Positions 1 to 5,044 of a stretch of DNA of 6,890 bases are shown piece by piece; the stretch's first letter is position 1; each line of letters opens with the position of its first letter. Below the pieces are notes generated by a model, which saw only the letters and a program-made list of their open reading frames with translations, searched no databases and was not told the origin of the DNA. The stretch spans positions 1 to 6,890 of the forward strand of contig JALOPA010000096.1 of assembly GCA_025454125.1 (NCBI GenBank), given 5' to 3'. The DNA comes from Thermodesulfobacteriota bacterium (GTDB lineage: Bacteria; Desulfobacterota; DSM-4660; Desulfatiglandales; HGW-15). The position numbers were made by a program, and so were the translations under genes.

Positions 1-975
1 CACCACCACCTTCGCCCCACGCTTCGCCAACTCCAGCGCATAGGCTCGACCCAGCCCCCCTCCGGCCCCCGTCACAATCGCCACTCGACCGTCAAAACGA
101 ATGCCTTGCCGTTTCTGCCTCTGCAGCACTTCTTCCCTGCTCATCCACTCCACAACGCCCCGGTCAATCACCACATCACCGGTCTGTGCGTTGATGGTGC
201 GGAAGAAAGCCTTTCCCTCTTCGGCTTTCCAGATCTGCGTCTTGATGGGAACCCCCGGGTAAAGGGGCTTTGAGAAGCGCACCTTGAAACGGGTCATTCG
301 CTCGGGTTCGCCGGGGAAAAGGGACTTGATCACGGCCCGGCAAGCAAACCCATGGGTGCAGAGACCGTGCATGATCGGCTTGTCGAATCCCGCCATGCGG
401 GCAAACTCCGCATCCACGTGGAGCGGGAAGACATCCCCTGAGAGGCGGAAGAAGAGAGGTTGATCCTCTTTAGGGTTGTCGGGAACCTCTATGTCCGGAG
501 CCCTGTCCGGAAGCGGAGCGTCCTCTGTCGGCCTCTTTTCGCCGCCGAATCCACCGTCAAAACGTGCGAGGACCGTTGCGATGCTGGTGTAAAGCTTCTG
601 GCCGTTGGAATGCCGGGTCTCGAACTCCGCGACGATGAAGGCGCCCTTTTCTTTTCCCCGATCATAGTAGTGAGTGATGGCGCCCTCGGTGCTCAGGGTG
701 CCCTCCGGCGGGATAGGCTCGTGAAAGAGGATCTCTTGCTCGCCGTGAAGGATTCCGGCCAGATTGACCTTGCTCACGTCCGCCAGCATCGGCATGAAGT
801 CGTAAATGGTGACAATGCTGAAGCTCGGAATCACCTTCAGGTCCTTCTCGTAGCAGTACGGCAGCTCGGAGAACCCGGCTCCAACGCCCAGAGCATAGGT
901 CACGGCATCTTTCCAGGTGTACGCCTTGGTCAGAGGGCCGATCGTTTTTCCGATTGCGTCAAGGTTCAGGGCCAT
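1..975 (-). CDS. Enoyl-CoA hydratase 2 (MaoC/hotdog) - short-chain dehydrogenase fusion, C-terminus cut by window edge
   Basis: Predicted bifunctional beta-oxidation enzyme: R-specific hydration of 2-enoyl-CoA, then oxidation of the (3R)-hydroxyacyl-CoA. The frame is open for all 325 codons present; the stop lies beyond the left edge. Residues 1 to about 285 form a double-hotdog hydratase 2. Its motif is SGDVFPLHVD (179-188) followed by AGFDKPIMHGLCTHGF, with the catalytic pair seen as Asp181 and His186. Residues from about 293 begin a Rossmann SDR domain: RFDGRVAIVTGAGGGLGRAY, with the TGxxxGxG nucleotide loop at 302-309. This entry resembles the SDR part of peroxisomal MFE-2, but there the SDR comes first. 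One oddity is Phe183 where most family members have Asn (NPLH). The start is backed by GGAGGGAG five bases upstream of the ATG. It is probably the last seen gene of the tetR-racemase block, 168 bp beyond the racemase. The SDR active site and any SCP2 domain cannot be seen. Confidence 0.93.
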   Translation of the reverse strand, partial: MALNLDAIGKTIGPLTKAYTWKDAVTYALGVGAGFSELPYCYEKDLKVIPSFSIVTIYDFMPMLADVSKVNLAGILHGEQEILFHEPIPPEGTLSTEGAITHYYDRGKEKGAFIVAEFETRHSNGQKLYTSIATVLARFDGGFGGEKRPTEDAPLPDRAPDIEVPDNPKEDQPLFFRLSGDVFPLHVDAEFARMAGFDKPIMHGLCTHGFACRAVIKSLFPGEPERMTRFKVRFSKPLYPGVPIKTQIWKAEEGKAFFRTINAQTGDVVIDRGVVEWMSREEVLQRQKRQGIRFDGRVAIVTGAGGGLGRAYALELAKRGAKVVV

Positions 976-1040
976 TTTTTCTCCCTCCATCGACAATAGT
1001 GTTGGACCGCTTCTCGATAGTCCGCTGACACCTATTTCCC

Positions 1041-1118
1041 GTCATTCCGGCGAAGGCCGGAATCCAGTCCGCCTAGGCGGACCAGGGAATTCTGGACCCC
1101 GGCGTTCGCCGGGGTGAC
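1041..1118. repeat. REP-like inverted pair of 27-bp palindromic units (copy 1)
   Basis: Two 27-base imperfect palindromes face each other. Unit A (1041-1067) begins GTCATTCCGGCG and ends CCGGAATCCAG. Unit B (1092-1118) begins CTGGACCCCGGCG and ends CGCCGGGGTGAC. Each folds into its own hairpin. The 24-base spacer starts inside a perfect 16-bp palindrome, GTCCGCCTAGGCGGAC (1067-1082). The pair lies between the racemase gene and the hydratase-SDR gene, inside what is probably one transcript, so it could act as an mRNA-stabilising or attenuating hairpin. The arrangement matches copy 2 at 4256-4324. Elements of this look are common in intergenic DNA of Desulfobacterota and relatives; that is recall, not a search. 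Confidence 0.85.
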
Positions 1119-1143
1119 GACCTGGAAGCTTTTTACGGGACCG

Positions 1144-2343
1144 TCAACTTTTCATCGCAGTAAAAACGATTCCTTTCCCAACCAGCTCCTCGATCTTCGC
1201 TTCCGAATACCCCGCTTCTTTGAGGACCTGGACCGAATGCTGCCCCACGGCCGGAGCCGGTTGGGGATCATCAGGCTTGGACTCTGAGAACTTGATCGGT
1301 ATACCCACTCCCTTGAGCTTCAGCCCGTTCTCGTGCTCTGTCTCGATGATCATCTGTCGCGCCCGGAGCTGAGGATCATCCGCAAGATCTTCCAACTCGT
1401 TGACCGGGCTCAGGCAGACGTCATGAGCCTCTGCGAGCCCAAGCCACTCGTCCCTCGATTTCGTCCTGAACAGGGCTGCAACCTCGCCGCGAACCCTGCG
1501 GATATCCTCTCCCGCAGGAAACTGCAGCGGCAGCCACTCCGGCCTGTTCGTCATCGCGCAGAAGCCCGCCCAGAATTTCGGTTCCAGGGCCCCCAGGCTC
1601 ACATACTTTCCGTCGGCGCATTCATACACCCCATAACAGGAGAAGGACCCGTCCAGAAAGTTGATGGATTCTTCTTTCCCCCGGCTTCCCCAGCATTGAG
1701 CCAACTGAAGGGTCAGCAGGGGCAGGATCCCGTCCATCATGGAGACATCGATCTTCTGGCCCTTGCCGGTTTTCTCCCGATGCCAGAGGCCGGCCATGCA
1801 GGCAATGATGCTCAGGTAAGCCCCACCCGCCACATCCGCCGTCTGAAACCCGGGCACGGTCATCTCTTTTTCTTTTTTCATCTGTGACAACAACCCCGCC
1901 AGACCCATGTAGTTGATGTCGTGCCCCGGCTTCATTCTGTAGGGGCCGTCCTGTCCAAAGCCCGTGATGGAAAGGTAAATGATCCGAGGATTGAAACGGA
2001 CGGCCTCTTCGTAGCCGATGCCGATCCTGTCCAGCACGCCGGGCCGAAACTGTTCCACCACCAGGTCGGCGGTCTTCACAAGGTCGAAGAAGACCTTGCG
2101 TCCCTCTTCTTTTCCGGTGTCCAGCGCCAAGCTTCTTTTTGAACGGTTCAGGCTGAGATAGGCTGCCGATTCGTTTCCGACAAACGGCGGCACAAGGTGA
2201 ACGAGATCCGGCCGGCTCGGGTGTTCCAGCCGCACCACGTCGGCGCCCATGTCTGCAAGCATCATGGTGGCCAGTGGACCGGGGTAGAGCAGCGTCAGAT
2301 CCAGAACCCGTATCCCGCTCAACGGTCCCCTTCGTTCACCCAT
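1144..2343 (-). CDS. CaiB/BaiF family protein, probable alpha-methylacyl-CoA racemase
   Basis: Member of the class III CoA-transferase fold, 399 residues. The family includes CoA transferases and alpha-methylacyl-CoA racemase, which interconverts (2R)- and (2S)-methylacyl-CoA. The N-terminus LSGIRVLDLT...PGPLATMMLADMGADVVRLE is the family's CoA-binding opening. GHDINYMGLAGLL places His141 and Asp142; TADVAGG places Asp170, the Asp shared by the whole family; ADGKYVSLGALEPKFW places Glu254. The His/Asp/Glu trio corresponds to the catalytic residues known from the mycobacterial racemase (His126, Asp156, Glu241), which favours a racemase over a formyl-CoA-type transferase. The length is slightly above the usual 360-385. 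I chose ATG 2343 because GGGGGTGG lies just upstream. A GTG at 2349 would add two residues but sits directly against the G-run. The gene overlaps the end of tetR by 25 bases, implying translational coupling. A CoA transferase remains the main alternative. Confidence 0.92.
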   Translation of the reverse strand: MGERRGPLSGIRVLDLTLLYPGPLATMMLADMGADVVRLEHPSRPDLVHLVPPFVGNESAAYLSLNRSKRSLALDTGKEEGRKVFFDLVKTADLVVEQFRPGVLDRIGIGYEEAVRFNPRIIYLSITGFGQDGPYRMKPGHDINYMGLAGLLSQMKKEKEMTVPGFQTADVAGGAYLSIIACMAGLWHREKTGKGQKIDVSMMDGILPLLTLQLAQCWGSRGKEESINFLDGSFSCYGVYECADGKYVSLGALEPKFWAGFCAMTNRPEWLPLQFPAGEDIRRVRGEVAALFRTKSRDEWLGLAEAHDVCLSPVNELEDLADDPQLRARQMIIETEHENGLKLKGVGIPIKFSESKPDDPQPAPAVGQHSVQVLKEAGYSEAKIEELVGKGIVFTAMKS

Positions 2344-3023
2344 AACCACCCCCCGGATCGATCTTCATCAGAAACCGTTTGTTTGAGCCGCTGTTCTCCC
2401 CTCCCTGAATCAAAGGCGGGGATCAGGATGAACCTCAGGGTCTCCTTGACCTTGGACTGGTAATCCTCTTTACCCAGCTTCAGCATGGAGCGAAAGAACG
2501 CCTCGCCGGAGATGAAATTGTGGATCGCGTTCATCATGGCCAGGACTTTCATTTTCGCGTCGACCGGAACGTTCTTGGGGTTCTCGGTAAGGTGCATGGA
2601 TGTGGCAATGTCGGAAACGAACTCGGGCATGTGAAAGTCGAGCGTCGCTTCGTGGCGGGTTTTTCCGAAATAGCGGAAGAGAATGAGGTTCGACACCTCC
2701 GGGCAAGCGAACAGATAGTCCGTGACCTCATCAACGGCGATTTCCATTCGCCGGGCCAGAGGAAGCCCGTGGATGAGCTTTTCCACTTCCGCGAGCTTGC
2801 GCTTCAGATCGTCGGTGATGTCGAGAATGACCGCCTCGTACAGATCGGCTTTGTCGCCCCAGTGGTAGTGGAGGGTGGAGATGTCGATGCCCGTTTCCTG
2901 GGCAATGAGGCGGGTGGTGGTGCCGTGGAAACCGTACTCGCCGAAGACCCTGCGGGCCACCTTCAGAATCCTGGCTTTCATGGAATCAGGATCTTTTCGC
3001 GCTTTTTCGAGCGGAGAAATCAT
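2319..3023 (-). CDS. TetR/AcrR family transcriptional regulator
   Basis: DNA-binding repressor of 234 residues. The N-terminal TetR helix-turn-helix spans about residues 16-63: ILKVARRVFGEYGFHGTTTR, then IAQETGIDISTLHYHWGDKA, a typical recognition helix with the Y-x-W/F-x-x-K-x-x-L pattern. The rest is the helical ligand-binding and dimer domain, with no recognisable ligand signature. The C-terminal tail past about residue 205 is polar and overlaps the next gene's start. The ATG at 3023 has GGAG six bases upstream. A promoter (3060-3088) and an 18-bp palindrome (3043-3060) sit immediately upstream, which points to autorepression. The co-directional racemase and hydratase-SDR genes downstream suggest that the inducer is an acyl-CoA or fatty acid of that pathway; this is inference from context. 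Confidence 0.95.
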   Translation of the reverse strand: MISPLEKARKDPDSMKARILKVARRVFGEYGFHGTTTRLIAQETGIDISTLHYHWGDKADLYEAVILDITDDLKRKLAEVEKLIHGLPLARRMEIAVDEVTDYLFACPEVSNLILFRYFGKTRHEATLDFHMPEFVSDIATSMHLTENPKNVPVDAKMKVLAMMNAIHNFISGEAFFRSMLKLGKEDYQSKVKETLRFILIPAFDSGRGEQRLKQTVSDEDRSGGWLWVNEGDR

Positions 3024-3042
3024 CCCGGTCTCCAGCTTTTGA

Positions 3043-3060
3043 TTCCATCAGTTGATGGAA
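3043..3060. promoter_or_regulatory. Candidate TetR operator (18-bp palindrome)
   Basis: TTCCATCA-GT-TGATGGAA is a perfect 8-bp inverted repeat with a two-base centre, 19 bases upstream of the tetR start codon. It touches the -10 box at 3060-3065 and covers the expected transcription start near 3053. Its size and placement fit a TetR-dimer site that blocks RNA polymerase. Assignment to this TetR is inference. Confidence 0.72.
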
Positions 3061-3088
3061 AACTACAGAATCCACTTTTTCATGTCAA
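3060..3088 (-). promoter_or_regulatory. Promoter of the tetR-racemase-hydratase/SDR block
   Basis: On the minus strand a perfect -35 box TTGACA (3083-3088) is followed after 17 bases by TAGTTT (3060-3065), a weak -10 matching the consensus at three of six positions. It lies in the 90-bp gap between the aldo/keto reductase stop and the tetR start, directly upstream of the palindrome. The strong -35 with a poor -10 suits a tightly repressed promoter. Prediction only. Confidence 0.6.
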
Positions 3089-3113
3089 GCAAAATCCTTC
3101 CGACACCCCACAT

Positions 3114-4160
3114 TTACGAGATAAAACCATGGTCAGTCATGAGTTTCTTGAATGCGGCGACGTTTTCCTTGAGCATATCGGGAACAGGGAGATGGTAAGG
3201 GCATTTTTCCACGCACTCTCCGCAGTCGATACACTGCTCCGCGGAGGCCACCGACTCCTTGCCCATGACGGCGAGCTGCTTTGGGCTGAAGCGCCGCACC
3301 TGGGACTTGATCAGGAGGACTTTGGGGATCTGAACGCCCTGCTCGCAGGGCATGCAGTACTCGCACCGGTGGCAGAACCGGCCTCCCAGTTCGCCGCGGA
3401 TCCTCTGCATGTGCTCCGAGTCGTCCTGCCCCAAAGGCCGGCGCTCCCGGTAATACCTGACGATCTCATCGATCTCCTCGACCGACTGGATGCCGGGGAT
3501 GGGAACGACATCGGCGTACTGCTGCAAGAAACGAAAACAGAGATCCGCCCGGTCCAGAAGCCCGCCCCCCAAGGGTTTCATGGCGATGAGGCCTACGCCC
3601 CATTCGCGGGCGACGGGAAACACCTTGTCCTGCGGGTCGTCCTCGATGAAGTTGAAAGGGAACTGGAGCGTGGCGAACTTGCCGGTGCGAATCGCCTGAA
3701 CGGCAATGTCCGGGTTGTGGGAAGACAACCCGATGGCCCCGACCCTGTTCTCCGCCCTGGCCCGAGCAAGAGCCTCGTACGCTCCTCCCGGGCCCATGAC
3801 CTTGTCCAGGTCCGGCTGGTTGGAGACGTTATGGCACTGGATCAGGTCGATTCGATTGGTCCTGAGCCTCTCGAAACTCATGGCCAGCTCTTTTGCAGCG
3901 CCTTCGGCGTCTTTAGCCCAGACTTTGGTCGCGAGCACGACCTCGTCCCGAACCGGCTCAAGGGCCAGCCCCATCTTTTCTTCGCTGTCGCCGTAGACAT
4001 GGGCCGTGTCAAAGAAGCGGATGCCCAGTTGAAAGCAGTGTTGAATGATGAGCCTGGCCTCTTCCAGACCGACGCGCATGATGGGGATGCCGCCGCAGCC
4101 CAGTTCGGTTACCTTGAGCCCGCTTTTGCCCAGATCTATCTTTCCCAGTTCCTCGACCAT
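3114..4160 (-). CDS. Aldo/keto reductase with C-terminal iron-sulfur (ferredoxin-like) domain
   Basis: Predicted soluble oxidoreductase of 348 residues. The aldo/keto reductase barrel spans about residues 7-235. The catalytic tetrad is readable: Asp51 and Tyr56 in FFDTAHVYGDSEEKMG, Lys79 in LATKVWA, His110 in IQCHNVSN. The C-terminal part carries eight cysteines in two groups: CHRCEYCMPC (263-272) and CIDCGECVEKCP (310-321). The second is a classic 4Fe-4S ferredoxin motif (CxxCxxCxxxCP). This architecture is known in anaerobic bacteria and archaea and suggests electron transfer between the nicotinamide site and ferredoxin-type clusters. The substrate is unknown. No in-frame rival start was preferred; GAGGAG lies 12 bases upstream of the ATG, rather far, with GAAGA directly against it. 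It stands upstream of and co-directional with tetR but is separated from it by tetR's promoter, so a role in the same acyl-CoA pathway is only suggested by position. Confidence 0.95.
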   Translation of the reverse strand: MVEELGKIDLGKSGLKVTELGCGGIPIMRVGLEEARLIIQHCFQLGIRFFDTAHVYGDSEEKMGLALEPVRDEVVLATKVWAKDAEGAAKELAMSFERLRTNRIDLIQCHNVSNQPDLDKVMGPGGAYEALARARAENRVGAIGLSSHNPDIAVQAIRTGKFATLQFPFNFIEDDPQDKVFPVAREWGVGLIAMKPLGGGLLDRADLCFRFLQQYADVVPIPGIQSVEEIDEIVRYYRERRPLGQDDSEHMQRIRGELGGRFCHRCEYCMPCEQGVQIPKVLLIKSQVRRFSPKQLAVMGKESVASAEQCIDCGECVEKCPYHLPVPDMLKENVAAFKKLMTDHGFIS

Positions 4161-4255
4161 TCTTCAACACGACTCCTCAATGAACCCCTATCCCCAGCGG
4201 TTCACCGATAGCCTGCATCGCTTCTCAAAAGGGAAGATGCAAGAGCATCCAGGTC

Positions 4256-4324
4256 GTCACTCCCGCGCAGGCGGGAGTCCAGAAAATCCCGTCAGCACTG
4301 GATTCCCGCCTGCGCGGGAATGAC
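4256..4324. repeat. REP-like inverted pair of 27-bp palindromic units (copy 2)
   Basis: Unit A (4256-4282) begins GTCACTCCCGCG and ends GCGGGAGTCCAG. Unit B (4298-4324) begins CTGGATTCCCGCC and ends GCGGGAATGAC. Each is 27 bases and forms a hairpin, and the two are inverted copies separated by 15 bases. The frame GTCA-YYCC...GG-TCCAG is the same as copy 1 at 1041-1118, with different compensating bases in the stems. A 13-base stretch, TCCAGGTCGTCAC (4248-4260), recurs inverted at 1114-1126, so shared sequence extends past the unit edge. Confidence 0.87.
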
Positions 4325-4360
4325 AGCAAACCCCGGCTTTTCATCAGCGTGCAGGTATCT

Positions 4361-4386
4361 GTCATTTCGAGCGGAGCGAGAAATCT
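4361..4386. repeat. Short dispersed palindromic repeat, GTCATTTCGAG type
   Basis: The sequence GTCATTTCGAGCGGAGCGAG followed by AAATCT has ATTTC and GAAAT ends around an AGCGGAGC core. It is unlike the 27-bp units in stem sequence but starts with the same GTCATT. This element type is familiar from intergenic regions of many anaerobic Gram-negative genomes (recall, not searched). It lies 22 bases beyond the HTH gene's stop and could act in that gene's 3' end. Confidence 0.65.
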
Positions 4387-4408
4387 GAGGCCTTCAGGCC
4401 TCCACGCT

Positions 4409-4906
4409 TCAGCGCCTTTTCGCCCGTTTCCTTCTGACCGCTTTGCGGGCCGGCGTTGTGGCTCGCAACTCGGCGATCCTTCGCTTGGCCTCTCTTGCGC
4501 CCAGGTCTCTGGCCGAAACGACGGCGGCCAGGGTGTTCCCGCGAAGTCTCAGCGGACCCTCTTTGGTTTCCCACATGTGGACGGTTTGAGTGGAGGCCCC
4601 CAGCAGCTTTGCGAAATTCGCCTGGGACACGCCCAATTTCTTTCTAAGCCTGCGGATCCCTTTCGCAGTCAGCCGGGCTTTCTTGGATTCCTCGGGGGCG
4701 ACTTGTGGCTTTTGAGCCAGTCGCTTCTTCTCCGCTGCGACAAGCCATTTGTTCTCCCCTTGAAGTTTCGCGATCTTTCTTTTCAAGTCCGCCACCGTCT
4801 TGGTCAGCTTGATTTTTGCCTCCCTGATCCCGGCTGTGGCCATTCGCGCTTCCCTGCGACTGATCCTGATGATTTCCCCTCTCAGTACCTCAGCAAGTTT
4901 CGCCAT
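4409..4906 (-). CDS. Small coiled-coil / XRE-type helix-turn-helix DNA-binding protein
   Basis: Predicted DNA-binding protein of 165 residues. Residues about 28-65 are charged and heptad-like (IKLTKTVADLKRKIAKLQGE), a probable coiled coil for oligomerisation. Residues about 78-130 are an XRE/Cro-type HTH: LTAKGIRRLRKKLGVSQANF, then AKLLGASTQTVHMWETKEG, where SQANFAKLLG is the scaffold helix and STQTVHMWE the recognition helix. Residues 150-165 form a very basic tail (TPARKAVRRKRAKRR). The start has AAAGGATG upstream with AGGA nine bases from the ATG. The HTH resembles HigA-like antitoxins, but no toxin-sized partner lies on either side (glpK upstream, repeats downstream), so it reads as a stand-alone regulator or nucleoid-type protein. 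The overall layout matches a family of uncharacterised HTH proteins seen in several proteobacteria. Target genes are unknown. Confidence 0.85.
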   Translation of the reverse strand: MAKLAEVLRGEIIRISRREARMATAGIREAKIKLTKTVADLKRKIAKLQGENKWLVAAEKKRLAQKPQVAPEESKKARLTAKGIRRLRKKLGVSQANFAKLLGASTQTVHMWETKEGPLRLRGNTLAAVVSARDLGAREAKRRIAELRATTPARKAVRRKRAKRR

Positions 4907-5044
4907 ACGTTGTCATCCTTTCGTTTTCAGGTTTCATCCTTACTTACAGGCCGTTGGCCCCCGAAATCCTTAAAGCGCTTTTCCTCTTCCCCTTCCGCTT
5001 CTATGCAAGACCGAAGGATCGATCCTCCCTGCGACGTCCTTCCC
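4907..5044. other. Intergenic gap between glpK and the HTH gene
   Basis: These 138 bases hold a 12-bp palindrome AGGATCGATCCT (5015-5026) and GGCC-GTT-GGCC near 4950, but no T-run typical of an intrinsic terminator and no good promoter pair. The HTH gene may be read from glpK or from a promoter not recognisable by consensus. Confidence 0.5.

Larger units (their letters stand above)
4161..4408. other. Gene-free gap holding two kinds of palindromic repeat
   Basis: This 248-base stretch between the HTH gene and the aldo/keto reductase has no credible gene. It contains the REP-like pair at 4256-4324 and the GTCATTTCGAG-type element at 4361-4386. The remaining 95 bases next to the reductase start should carry its promoter, but no convincing -35/-10 pair was found. 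An imperfect hairpin around 4214-4241 lies there too. Confidence 0.7.

Noticed and set aside
460..999. Plus-strand 179-codon open frame at the left end
   Set aside because: Antisense to the hydratase-SDR fusion, whose minus-strand frame carries the hydratase 2 and SDR motifs.
2520..4211. A long plus-strand open frame of 563 codons
   Set aside because: It runs antisense across the TetR and aldo/keto reductase genes, shows no domain, has a composition typical of a reverse-frame reading of GC-rich genes, and has no ribosome binding site that stands out. The minus-strand proteins have full catalytic motifs.
4214..4241. Hairpin TGCATC...GAAGATGCA upstream of the aldo/keto reductase
   Set aside because: The stem has a two-base bulge, no T-run follows on either strand, and it is not positioned like an operator. 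Too weak to annotate as a terminator or switch.
1041..4386. Possible CRISPR array
   Set aside because: The palindromic units are few, inverted rather than direct, and thousands of bases apart, without regular spacers or cas genes.
5020..5044. Terminator for glpK
   Set aside because: TCCTT-GAGGG-AAGGA near the stop codon has a five-base stem and no following U-run, so it does not meet an intrinsic terminator pattern.
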